NCBI GenBank assembly: GCA_046723645.1
Contig: JBKOUY010000145.1
Coordinates: forward strand, 1-13,784
Length of the DNA stretch: 13,784 nucleotides
DNA from: DASQUK01 sp046723645
GTDB taxonomy: Bacteria; Actinomycetota; Acidimicrobiia; Acidimicrobiales; VFJN01
Direction: 5' to 3'
Shown here: positions 5,919-12,842 of the stretch, in pieces
Layout of the letters: every line of letters starts with the position of its first letter
How positions within the stretch are numbered: the first letter of the stretch is position 1
Made by a program: the position numbers and the translations under genes
Notes under the pieces: generated by a model
What the model saw: only the letters and a program-made list of their open reading frames with translations
Databases searched by the model: none
Told to the model about the DNA's origin: nothing

Positions 5919-5927
5919 GGCCCGCTG

Positions 5928-5933
5928 ACCCTA
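5928..5933 (-). promoter_or_regulatory. -10 box TAGGGT of the bldG-like gene
   Basis: On the minus strand TAGGGT (5933-5928) ends 9 nt before the ATG at 5918, which would give a 5' leader of only 2-3 nt. It shares TAGGGTC with the boxes at 3492 and 12829. No Shine-Dalgarno sequence is evident. Confidence 0.45.
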
Positions 5934-5980
5934 GCCCCTGGCTTCTCGAACCCACGCGGGGCAACATGGCCCGGGTGACA

Positions 5981-5998
5981 CCCGTGGAATTCCACGGG
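5981..5998. promoter_or_regulatory. Perfect 18-bp palindrome in the bldG/helicase divergent promoter
   Basis: CCCGTGGAATTCCACGGG is fully self-complementary and ends 2 bp before the putative helicase -10 box, so it would cover the spacer/-35 region of that promoter. It does not match the actinobacterial LexA box (GAACNNNNGTTC) or other operators I know. With no T tract and its position between two divergent genes, an operator is likelier than a terminator. Confidence 0.5.
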
Positions 5999-6000
5999 CG

Positions 6001-6006
6001 TAACCT
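6001..6006 (+). promoter_or_regulatory. Putative -10 box TAACCT of the helicase gene
   Basis: TAACCT lies 11 nt before the ATG at 6018 and directly after the 18-bp palindrome. Initiation about 7 nt downstream would leave a leader of roughly 4-5 nt. Support is positional only. Confidence 0.35.
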
Positions 6007-6017
6007 GGGATCAGGTC

Positions 6018-8381
6018 ATGACCCTCGTCGACGTGTCGTCTGTGCTCGAGGGACCGGTGGGGGAGCCGACCGGGCACCCGCCCCGCGCCACGGCGGCCGA
6101 CCCGATGGACGTGCTGCTCGGGGCGCTGGCCGGCCGCGACGTTGCTGGCGAAGTCGGCGGTGGGCCCTCCGCTCTGGTCCATGTGCAGCGGGTCGCCGGA
6201 CGCCCGGGGCGGCCTGGACGGCTCGCGCGCCCTCTGCCACCCGAGGTCCTGCGGTGCGTTGAGGTACCGCATCTCTGGTCGCACCAGGCCGCGGCGATCG
6301 ACCTGGCTCGTGCGGGACGCTCGGTGGTCATCGCCACCGGCACCGCCTCCGGTAAATCGCTCTGCTACCAGGTGCCGATCGCAGAGGCCGCCCAGGCGCC
6401 GGTGCGCCGCGGCACCGCCCTGCTGGTGTACCCCACCAAGGCCCTCGCCCACGATCAGCTGCGGGCCCTCGGAGAGCTGGGATTCCCCCACGTCGTCGCG
6501 GGGGCATACGACGGGGACGCCGGTCCGGAGGAGCGCGCCTGGATCCGACGTCATGCCACCGCGGTGCTCACGAATCCGGAGATGCTCCACAGCGGGATCC
6601 TTCCCCACCACGATCGCTGGGCGACGTTCCTCGGTCGGTTGCGGTATGTGGTCGTGGACGAGCTCCACGCCTTCCGCGGGATATTCGGGAGCCACGTCGC
6701 CCACGTGGTGCGCCGCCTCCGCAGGTTGGCCCTCCGGTACGGCGCCGATCCCACCTTCATCTGCTGTTCCGCCACCATCGGCCAGCCAGACGTACTGGCG
6801 TCGGACCTGTGCGGGCTGCCGGTGGAGGCCGTGGAGGACGACGGTTCCCCGCAGGGCGACCGACTGGTGGCCGTGTGGAACCCCCCACGACTCGACGAGC
6901 GAATGGCGGTGAGGGCCTCGGGCAACCGCGAGACCGCCGGTCTGGTGGCCGAGCTCGTGGGGTCGGGACACAAGACGATCGCTTTCTGCCGCAGCCGGCG
7001 ATCGACCGAGGTCGTCGCCTCCGACGCCCGGCGTCGCCTGCCCCCCGCCCGCCGGCGACGGGTGAAGCCCTATCGCGGCGGCTACCTGGCGAGTGAACGC
7101 CGCGAGATCGAGGAGGAGCTGTTCAGCGGACACCTCGACGGTGTCGTTGCGACCAGCGCCCTCGAGCTGGGGATCGATGTGGGTGGACTGGATGCCGTGG
7201 TGCTCAACGGGTTCCCGGGCACGATCGCCTCGTTCTGGCAGCAGGCGGGTCGAGCGGGACGATCGGGGCAGGCGTCTGCGGCCGTCCTCGTTGCCGGCGC
7301 TGACCAGCTCGACCAATGGATCGCCACCCATCCCGACGACCTGGTGCAGCGAGCCCCCGAGCCGGCGGTGATCAACCCCGCCAATCCCTTCGTCGCCGAC
7401 GCCCACCTGCGCTGTGCCGCCCACGAGATGCCGCTCACCCACGCCGACGAGCGCTACTGGCCGGGCTTCCTCGACGAGGTCGTCCTGCGCCTCGCACGCG
7501 CCGACGACGTGGTGGTGCGCCAGCAGATCCGCGGGCGGGGCCCCCAGGCGCTCTATTCGGGTGGCGGCTGGCCGGCCCACGGGGTCGGCCTCCGCGTCGG
7601 CGCCGGCGGCGAGGTGAGCATTCGGACGGCGGACGGAGAGCCCGTTGGGACCGTTGAACTGGCCCGCGCCTGCGGGCAAGTGCACCCGGGAGCCTCCTAC
7701 CTGCACGCCGGGCAGACCTGGCGGGTGACGGCCCTCGACCTCGACGGCCGTACCGCCGTCGTGGAACCGGACGACGGGTCGACGTACACGGTGGCGCGCA
7801 CCGACATCGACATCCGGATCGTGGGTCGCGACGCCGCCCGCCGGCTGGGCGAGCTCGAGGTCGGCCTGGGGACCGTCGAGGTGCACGAACAGGTGATCGG
7901 CTACCAGCGCAAGGACGCCCTGACCGGCGAGTCGCTCGGGATCACCGCGCTCGACCTGCCCCGCTCGACGCTGTGCACGCGGGCGTTCTGGTACGAGGTT
8001 CCCGAGCGCCTGCTGGGGCGGGCGGGGATCGGGCTGGCAGATGGCCCCGGTGCCCTCCACGCCGCCGAACACGCAGGGATCGGTGTGCTGCCGTTGTTCA
8101 CGATCTGCGATCGCTGGGACGTCGGTGGGGTGTCGACGCTGCATCAGGCCGACCTCGGGGCGCCCGCGATCGTGATCTACGACGGCTACCAGGGCGGCGC
8201 CGGGATCGCCGAGCTCGGGTACGAAGCCGCCGCCCGTCACCTGGCGACGACGGCCGAGATCATCGAGTCGTGTCCCTGTGCCAGCGGCTGCCCGTCCTGC
8301 GTGCAGTCGCCCAAGTGCGGCAACGGCAACGAGCCGCTCGACAAGGCCGGTGCCCTGGCCCTGCTTCGCGCCGCGCTCTGA
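6018..8381 (+). CDS. DEAD/DEAH-box superfamily II helicase with DUF1998-type cysteine cluster (SftH/MrfA-like)
   Basis: This is a predicted DNA-dependent ATPase and helicase. The 787 residues carry the complete SF2 set: HQ (89-90), motif I ATGTASGKS (106-114), Ia YPTKALAHDQ (138-147), TNPEML (185-190), motif II DELH (214-217), motif III SAT (251-253), motif IV FCRSRRST (323-330), motif V ATSALELGID (378-387) and motif VI QQAGRAGRSG (408-417). The C-terminal half is the MrfA-type region ending in cysteines 752, 754, 758, 761 and 767 (CPC...CPSC...SPKC), a likely metal site. Mycobacterial SftH is a 3'-5' helicase of this clade and B. subtilis MrfA acts in mitomycin C lesion repair. Genes of this type sit by bldG and the Tad cluster across Actinobacteria, as here. 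It ends 17 nt from the convergent tadE. Confidence 0.95.
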   Translation: MTLVDVSSVLEGPVGEPTGHPPRATAADPMDVLLGALAGRDVAGEVGGGPSALVHVQRVAGRPGRPGRLARPLPPEVLRCVEVPHLWSHQAAAIDLARAGRSVVIATGTASGKSLCYQVPIAEAAQAPVRRGTALLVYPTKALAHDQLRALGELGFPHVVAGAYDGDAGPEERAWIRRHATAVLTNPEMLHSGILPHHDRWATFLGRLRYVVVDELHAFRGIFGSHVAHVVRRLRRLALRYGADPTFICCSATIGQPDVLASDLCGLPVEAVEDDGSPQGDRLVAVWNPPRLDERMAVRASGNRETAGLVAELVGSGHKTIAFCRSRRSTEVVASDARRRLPPARRRRVKPYRGGYLASERREIEEELFSGHLDGVVATSALELGIDVGGLDAVVLNGFPGTIASFWQQAGRAGRSGQASAAVLVAGADQLDQWIATHPDDLVQRAPEPAVINPANPFVADAHLRCAAHEMPLTHADERYWPGFLDEVVLRLARADDVVVRQQIRGRGPQALYSGGGWPAHGVGLRVGAGGEVSIRTADGEPVGTVELARACGQVHPGASYLHAGQTWRVTALDLDGRTAVVEPDDGSTYTVARTDIDIRIVGRDAARRLGELEVGLGTVEVHEQVIGYQRKDALTGESLGITALDLPRSTLCTRAFWYEVPERLLGRAGIGLADGPGALHAAEHAGIGVLPLFTICDRWDVGGVSTLHQADLGAPAIVIYDGYQGGAGIAELGYEAAARHLATTAEIIESCPCASGCPSCVQSPKCGNGNEPLDKAGALALLRAAL

Positions 8382-8398
8382 CGACGAGCGGGCGTCCA

Positions 8399-8809
8399 TC
8401 ACCGCTCCACCCGCATGGTGGCGGCAGCGTCGAGCACGACGTCCTGGACCAGGGTCCCGACGAGGGGGATCCGGGTCGGTGCCCGGTAGTGCACGACCAC
8501 CCTGACCCTGCCGCCCACGTCCCCCCGTTCGACCACCTCGGTGTCCAGCCGGTCGGCGGTCAGAGGGCCCGCCTGCTCGGCCGCGCGCCGTGCGGCCGCA
8601 GGATCGTCGTCGACTGCAGCGGCGCGCACGGCCTCGCGGGCGGCGTGGGTCACGAGGAGTTGGTCGCGCGCCAGCACCCCGGCCTGGATGATGGCCAGGA
8701 GCAGGCCCGCAACCAGCGGCATGACCAGGGCCAGTTCCACGGTCGCCTGGCCGGCGTCGCGTTCCGGCGCACGACCCTCGCGACGTGCGCCGGACCCGGG
8801 TCGTCGCAT
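8399..8809 (-). CDS. tadE: TadE-like pseudopilin
   Basis: TadE-family proteins are pilin-like components processed by the prepilin peptidase and needed for Tad (type IVb) pilus or secretion function. The 136 residues start with a basic, hydrophilic leader (1-20), then a class III signal: cleavage is expected after Gly20, leaving QATVE with Glu at +5, followed by a hydrophobic helix (about 26-46, LALVMPLVAGLLLAIIQAGV). The globular part (50-136) has the THAAREAVRAAAV segment typical of the family. It starts 2 nt after the stop of the flp-like gene and is last in the operon. The related second TadE-like gene often found here in Actinobacteria (Rv3654c type) is missing, with the helicase stop only 17 nt away. 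Confidence 0.88.
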   Translation of the reverse strand: MRRPGSGARREGRAPERDAGQATVELALVMPLVAGLLLAIIQAGVLARDQLLVTHAAREAVRAAAVDDDPAAARRAAEQAGPLTADRLDTEVVERGDVGGRVRVVVHYRAPTRIPLVGTLVQDVVLDAAATMRVER

Positions 8810-8811
8810 GG

Positions 8812-9036
8812 CTAGAGGCTGTCGGTCAGCTTCTCGATCACCGACTCGAACAGGTCGGTGAAGCTGCCGGTCTGGGCGGCCCAGGCGATGACGCCGAGGG
8901 CGATGCCGCCGGCCGCCAGGATGACCAGGCCGTACTCGGCCGTGGCCTGCCCGCGGTCGTCGGTGAGCCGGCGACCGACGCGGCCGGCGGCTCGCGATGC
9001 GAGCCCTTGGGCGTAGAGCAAGGGGTGGATGAACAT
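8812..9036 (-). CDS. Flp-type pilin, DUF4244 family
   Basis: This 74-residue protein is the probable major pilin subunit. A basic leader (1-29) ends in Gly29, the expected prepilin-peptidase site, followed by QATAEYGLVIL with Glu34 at +5 and Tyr35, the hallmark of Flp pilins. A hydrophobic helix (about 36-54) and a short amphipathic tail follow. Position between tadC and tadE and overall form match the DUF4244 proteins of actinobacterial Tad loci. The start is well supported: GGAGG (9046-9042) lies 5 nt before the ATG. No prepilin peptidase (TadV) gene is in the window. Confidence 0.88.
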   Translation of the reverse strand: MFIHPLLYAQGLASRAAGRVGRRLTDDRGQATAEYGLVILAAGGIALGVIAWAAQTGSFTDLFESVIEKLTDSL

Positions 9037-9053
9037 GTCGACCTCCGGGGTCG

Positions 9054-9068
9054 CGCCACGGTGTGGCG
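9054..9068. repeat. Short hairpin between tadC and the pilin gene
   Basis: CGCCAC and GTGGCG (9054-9059, 9063-9068) form a 6-bp hairpin with a 3-nt loop in the 58-bp gap, the only real gap inside the Tad operon. It lies just upstream of the pilin Shine-Dalgarno site. No T run follows. It might stabilise a processed pilin mRNA or act as a partial terminator; chance is also possible. Confidence 0.3.
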
Positions 9069-9094
9069 TGGGGGCTGCGTCAGGGGGAGGGGCT

Positions 9095-9907
9095 TCAGAG
9101 GCTCAGAGAGCCGAAGGATCCCGCCAGGAGCGGGACGAGCGTGAGCAGAGCAAAGGCCGGCAAGGTGGTGAGCACAAGTGGGAAGAGCAGCGTGACCGGC
9201 AGCCGGCGCGCGGCCTCCTCGGCCTGGCGCCGGCGGCGGAGCCGGCTTTCGATTGCGGCGCGCTCGAGCGAGGGCGCGAGCGGCGTGCCGTAGCGGTCGT
9301 GGGCCGCCAAGGCGTCGACGAGCGGCCGGATCGACGCTCCCGCGTCGTCGACGACCAGTCCGAGCGCCGAGGAGGTGGTTCCTCCCCGCTCGATGTGGGC
9401 GGCCGCCCGCTCGAGGGCAGCGCCGAGCGGTCCGCCGGGCCGGCGCCGGATCGCGCACACCGCGGTGGCGATCGGCAGGCCCGCGGCCGTGGTCAGGTGC
9501 AGGAGGTCAACCACGTCGGGCAGTTGGTCGGTGACCGCGGCCTCGCGCGCTCGCCTGGTCCGACGGGCGACGAGCGTGGGGGCGAGCACGGACCACGCCA
9601 CCGGAACGATGGCCAAGGGGGGTGCCCACGGCGCCAGGGCCGCTGATACCAGCATGGCCCCGCCTACCCGGCGGTCAGCGGCGGGGTCGGGGGGCCGCCC
9701 GGCCCGGCGTCGCAGCCAGGCGCCGATCGCGGTCACGAGGCTGGGCCCTGCGCCGCCGACGCTGGTGCGGTCGCCGACGATCGAGAGAACGCGGCCGGTG
9801 GCGAACGTCGGCGGCGTCGGGTTGGGGTACCGAGCCGGGATGCGATGTCCGCCGAGGACCACGGCGACCATGGCCGCCCAGGTCAGGCCCAGGCCGAGGG
9901 CCATCAT
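9095..9907 (-). CDS. tadC: TadC-like inner-membrane platform protein (T2SSF domain)
   Basis: TadC and TadB form the membrane platform driven by the TadA ATPase in Tad pilus assembly. The start used is the ATG at 9907, which overlaps the tadB stop as ATGA, giving 270 residues; an upstream open extension to 9988 lies within tadB and is not needed. Hydrophobic segments are at about 3-19 and 84-113. The T2SSF domain covers about 126-262, with QLPDVVDLLHLTTAAGLPI at its start and a final pair of close hydrophobic helices (about 237-265). The pattern of a cytoplasmic helical bundle followed by paired C-terminal helices is typical of the family. It ends 58 bp before the pilin gene. Confidence 0.9.
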   Translation of the reverse strand: MMALGLGLTWAAMVAVVLGGHRIPARYPNPTPPTFATGRVLSIVGDRTSVGGAGPSLVTAIGAWLRRRAGRPPDPAADRRVGGAMLVSAALAPWAPPLAIVPVAWSVLAPTLVARRTRRAREAAVTDQLPDVVDLLHLTTAAGLPIATAVCAIRRRPGGPLGAALERAAAHIERGGTTSSALGLVVDDAGASIRPLVDALAAHDRYGTPLAPSLERAAIESRLRRRRQAEEAARRLPVTLLFPLVLTTLPAFALLTLVPLLAGSFGSLSL

Positions 9908-10746
9908 GACGGTTCGCCTCGCGTCAGCCGCGCCATCCACCAGGCGCCGAGGGCGTCGAGACCCAACCCACCGGCGATGCACGCCCACCCGGCCGGCGAG
10001 TGCAGCAGGAAGCGCCCAGCCGCCCCGTCGCCCATCCCCAACAACACCGCGAACACCACGGGGGCCGCCGACAGCACCACCGCGCTGGTGCGGGCCTGCG
10101 ACGCGAGCGCCCGACGCTCGGCGCTGAGCTCGAGACGCTCGCGCAGCGTGGACGCCACCCCGTCGACGGCTCGCGCTGGCGTCACCCCCACGACGGTCGC
10201 CAGCACCAACGCCGTCGCCGCGAGCCGGGTGCCGGCGTCGTCGTGCCGAAGCGTCCAGCCGTCGAGCACCGCGGCCATCGACTGCCCGCGGCCGGCGCCC
10301 AGCGCCAGCGCCTGAAGCTCCGGGCCGAGCGGATGCGGGGTCGCCCGGCCGGCCTCATCCAGCGCGACCGGGAGCGAAGACCCGGAGCGCAGGGCTGCCG
10401 CGAGCCGCTCCAGAGCCGGCGGCAGCTGACCGCGTCGTGCCACCAGAGCCCGGACGCGTCGCCGGTGGCGGGCGAGCAGGGGCGTGGCGACCAAGCCGAG
10501 CACCACGAGAACCATGACGACCGGCCCCAGGACGAGAACCGCGAGTGCGGTGCCGGCCACGCCGCCGACCACGGCGGCGGGCGGAACCCGCGTCGCCGGT
10601 CGCACCGACACGTCGGCGGCCTCGCACTCCGGACGCGAGGAGGCGGCGATGCGGGCCCGAACGCGCTGCGACGACCACCAGCCACGCAACGACCACCCGA
10701 GCGGGATCGCCAGGCAGCCGGCCACGAGCAGTGCGTTCGGCGTCAT
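9904..10746 (-). CDS. tadB: TadB-like inner-membrane platform protein (T2SSF domain)
   Basis: This is the partner platform protein of TadC. From the ATG at 10746, which overlaps the tadA stop as ATGA, it has 280 residues; the open frame continues upstream to 10869 but only as tadA antisense-like low-complexity sequence. Membrane segments are visible at about 5-20, 57-93 (two closely spaced), 222-238 and 252-270. The cytoplasmic T2SSF bundle (about 106-220) includes LPPALERLAAALRSGSSLPVAL split by basic turns, and the ATALVLATVVGVTPARAVDGVA segment. Overlapping start and stop codons on both sides imply translational coupling with tadA and tadC, which fits equimolar assembly of one complex. Confidence 0.9.
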   Translation of the reverse strand: MTPNALLVAGCLAIPLGWSLRGWWSSQRVRARIAASSRPECEAADVSVRPATRVPPAAVVGGVAGTALAVLVLGPVVMVLVVLGLVATPLLARHRRRVRALVARRGQLPPALERLAAALRSGSSLPVALDEAGRATPHPLGPELQALALGAGRGQSMAAVLDGWTLRHDDAGTRLAATALVLATVVGVTPARAVDGVASTLRERLELSAERRALASQARTSAVVLSAAPVVFAVLLGMGDGAAGRFLLHSPAGWACIAGGLGLDALGAWWMARLTRGEPS

Positions 10747-11969
10747 GTCGGCTGCCCGGTCGCACGTTGCTGCGTGGGGTCGGCAGCGTGGCCCGTGCTG
10801 CCGTGCCCGCCACTCACCCAGACCGCGACATCGGGCCGGCGGGCGGGACGCGTCGGGCGGGCCACACACCTGCGGCCGACCGCCAGTGGGCGGGTCGCAA
10901 CCGTGTCGCCGGGGCCGGCGACGACCTCGGCAACCTCGGCCACCAGCCGTGCCCCGCTCGCACCCCGGACCACACGAACCAACAGGTCGAGGGCACCGAG
11001 GACCTGCTCGCGGACGGCCGGCAGCGGCAAGTCGATCGACCCCATGAGCGCCATGGTCTCGATGCGGCGCAATGCGTCACCCGTGCCATTGGCATGAACG
11101 GTGGATAGCGACCCGTCGTGCCCGGTGTTCATGGCCTGCAGCATGTCGAGGGCCTCGGCCCCCCGGACCTCGCCGACGACGATGCGGTCGGGCCGCATGC
11201 GCAACGCGGCCCGGACGAGCTCACGGACACCGACCGCGGCGAGCCCGTCAGGACTCGGCGGGCGGGTCTCCAGGCGCACGACATGCTCACCCGGCAGGCG
11301 CAGCTCGGCCGTGTCCTCGACCGTGACGACCCGTTCGCCGAACGCCAGGTGGCCGCACAGGGCGTTGAGCAGTGTTGTCTTGCCGGCGCCGGTGCCGCCG
11401 CAGACGACCATGTTGAGGCCGGCGTCGACGGCGGCCGCGAGCAGGTCGGCGACACCCGGCGAGCAGAACTCCCCGAGAGGGATGGCGGCGGCGCCGAAGC
11501 GGCGAATGGTGACCGCGGGCCCGTCGACCGCCAGCGGGGGCAGCACCACATGGACGCGCGACCCGTCGGGCAGCCGAGCGTCGACGACCGGGCTCGTGCG
11601 GTCGGCCCGGAGGCCCAGCGGCGCCACCACTCGCTCGACGAGTAGGTCGATGGCCGGTCGATCGAGCTCGAGCTGGGTGCGCTCAAGTCGGCCAGATCGT
11701 TCGACCCAGACAGGACCCGGCCCATTGACGAGCACGTCGTTCACCCGAGGGTCGGCGAGGAGAGGCTCGAGCGGCCCGAGGCCGCCGATCCGGGCTCGCA
11801 CCCGGGACACGACGCCGGCAACCTGGTCGGCCCCGAGGAGCGGCGCCTCATGGCGCACGAGGTCGGCGAGGGCCGGATCGTCCATCGGCCGGTCGGTCGC
11901 CGACGCGAGCACCCGGCGATGGACCCGGGCATCGAGCTCGACGACCTCGGTGCGACGGTCACGCAGCAT
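10743..11969 (-). CDS. tadA: TadA/CpaF-type secretion ATPase
   Basis: TadA is the hexameric cytoplasmic ATPase that powers Tad pilus assembly or retraction. The 408 residues have an N-terminal domain with IGGLGPLEPLLADPRVNDVL (61-80), then Walker A GGTGAGKT (191-198), the Asp box VEDTAE (217-222), Walker B RIVVGEVRG (262-270) and the His box NTGHDGSLSTVHA (281-293), all intact. The tail after about 370 is Arg/Pro/Gly-rich and looks unstructured. The start ATG at 11969 lies inside the 3' end of the cpaE-like gene (11-nt overlap) and the stop overlaps the tadB start. It belongs to the branch called 'helicase/secretion neighborhood ATPase' in TIGRFAMs, which fits the helicase nearby. Confidence 0.96.
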   Translation of the reverse strand: MLRDRRTEVVELDARVHRRVLASATDRPMDDPALADLVRHEAPLLGADQVAGVVSRVRARIGGLGPLEPLLADPRVNDVLVNGPGPVWVERSGRLERTQLELDRPAIDLLVERVVAPLGLRADRTSPVVDARLPDGSRVHVVLPPLAVDGPAVTIRRFGAAAIPLGEFCSPGVADLLAAAVDAGLNMVVCGGTGAGKTTLLNALCGHLAFGERVVTVEDTAELRLPGEHVVRLETRPPSPDGLAAVGVRELVRAALRMRPDRIVVGEVRGAEALDMLQAMNTGHDGSLSTVHANGTGDALRRIETMALMGSIDLPLPAVREQVLGALDLLVRVVRGASGARLVAEVAEVVAGPGDTVATRPLAVGRRCVARPTRPARRPDVAVWVSGGHGSTGHAADPTQQRATGQPT

Positions 11970-12603
11970 GGCGCAACCCTCGCTCGAGCGATCGGGGCAG
12001 GCGCCCGGCCATCAGGCCGGAGTCGACGGCGCGGGCCACCGCCGGATCGGCCTCGATCTCGGCTCGCACGGGTGCGCCGACGGCCGACTCGACGTCGTGA
12101 CGGGAGAGCGTGCGGCCCGGCTCGCGGATCACGACGACCTCCGACGGCCGAAGCGACGATGCCATCGCTCGCCGGAGTGCCAGGTAGCACGGGCGGATGA
12201 CGAGGATCGACCGCTGCGCAGCCTCGGCGAGGGCGGCCGCCACCGGTTCCGTCGTGCCGCAGTCGACCACAACCGGTCGCGACCCGCGGTCGAGAAGCGA
12301 GGCCAGGACGGCGGCCCGATCGAGCAGCAGGCGTCCGGGGCCACGGGGCAAGAGCGCCAGGCTCGGCGATGCCTGGACCTCGAGCCGCCCCAACCCGTCG
12401 GCGGGCACGTCGTCGCCGGCCGCCAGCCAGCCGGCGAGGCCGGGGCTGTCGGGCTCGGGCAGGCCGAGGACCGCGGGGCCGTCGCCGGCGAGGTCGGCCA
12501 GCACGATGCCCGGGCCGCCGCGCCGGCCGAGGAGAAGGGCGAGCGATGCCGCGACGACGGTCGTGCCGACGCCGCCCTTGACGGACCAGCAGGCGACCAG
12601 CAT
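11959..12603 (-). CDS. CpaE/TadZ-like MinD-family localisation ATPase
   Basis: CpaE/TadZ proteins position the pilus machine in the cell; actinobacterial relatives are annotated as septum-site-determining (Ssd) proteins. I start at the ATG at 12603, preceded by GGAGG (12615-12611, 7-nt spacing), giving 214 residues; the open frame upstream to 12735 runs through the promoter. The deviant Walker A reads KGGVGTT (9-15), with Thr where ParA/MinD have the second Lys, as in many TadZ/CpaE proteins, so ATP hydrolysis may be weak or absent. A' is LADLAGDGP (35-43) and the second acidic motif is VVVDCG (111-116). There is no receiver domain at the N-terminus, unlike Caulobacter CpaE. First gene of the Tad operon. 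Confidence 0.9.
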   Translation of the reverse strand: MLVACWSVKGGVGTTVVAASLALLLGRRGGPGIVLADLAGDGPAVLGLPEPDSPGLAGWLAAGDDVPADGLGRLEVQASPSLALLPRGPGRLLLDRAAVLASLLDRGSRPVVVDCGTTEPVAAALAEAAQRSILVIRPCYLALRRAMASSLRPSEVVVIREPGRTLSRHDVESAVGAPVRAEIEADPAVARAVDSGLMAGRLPRSLERGLRHAA

Positions 12604-12706
12604 GGGGAGACCTCCGCGACGAAGTGGATGCGAGGGGGGAAGTCGGGAGGCCGCCAATGGCGTCGATACGACTGTTGTCGCCGCAGCCAGGCGGTTGGCG
12701 AGCGGA

Positions 12707-12735
12707 AAGCTACACAATAAATCTGAAGTGGTCAA
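12707..12735 (-). promoter_or_regulatory. Promoter of the Tad operon
   Basis: In a locally AT-richer patch the minus strand has TTGACC (12735-12730), a 17-nt spacer and TAGCTT (12712-12707), close to a housekeeping sigma70-type promoter. Initiation near 12700 would give a leader of about 97 nt before the cpaE-like gene. An imperfectly flanking inverted repeat GTGGT-CAA-ACCAC (12728-12740) overlaps the -35 and could be an operator. This is the only gene group in the window with both a clear -35 and a clear Shine-Dalgarno sequence. Confidence 0.6.
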
Positions 12736-12828
12736 ACCACAGAGTGATACATGGAAATCAGATCGATCATCTTGTAACCATGCCAGGGACCTGAACTGGC
12801 CGCCCGCCGGGTCGGCCGGCTTCGCCGT

Positions 12829-12834
12829 TAGGGT
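12829..12834 (+). promoter_or_regulatory. -10 box TAGGGT of the HAD phosphatase gene
   Basis: TAGGGT ends 8 nt before the GTG at 12843 and continues as TAGGGTCGC, identical to 3492-3500. No Shine-Dalgarno sequence is present, consistent with a leaderless or nearly leaderless mRNA. It is divergent from the Tad promoter about 95 bp away. Confidence 0.45.
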
Positions 12835-12842
12835 CGCCAGCC

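Noticed and set aside
5981..5998. LexA/SOS box upstream of the helicase
   Set aside because: The palindrome lacks the GAAC...GTTC half-sites of actinobacterial LexA boxes.
5931..8402. 823-codon open frame on the minus strand, longer than the helicase gene it faces
   Set aside because: The plus strand holds all helicase motifs in order. The antisense product shows no domain, and the frame runs through the divergent promoter region with its palindrome, so it is a composition artefact despite its length.
11101..12720. 539-codon open frame on the plus strand opposite tadA and the cpaE-like gene
   Set aside because: It covers two well-supported minus-strand genes and their junction; its product is low-complexity Arg/Ser/Thr/Pro-rich sequence with no motif.
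12604..12735. N-terminal extension of the cpaE-like protein
   Set aside because: The extension runs through the -10 and -35 elements, and the ATG at 12603 has a well-placed GGAGG and starts directly at the conserved N-terminal strand before KGGVGTT.
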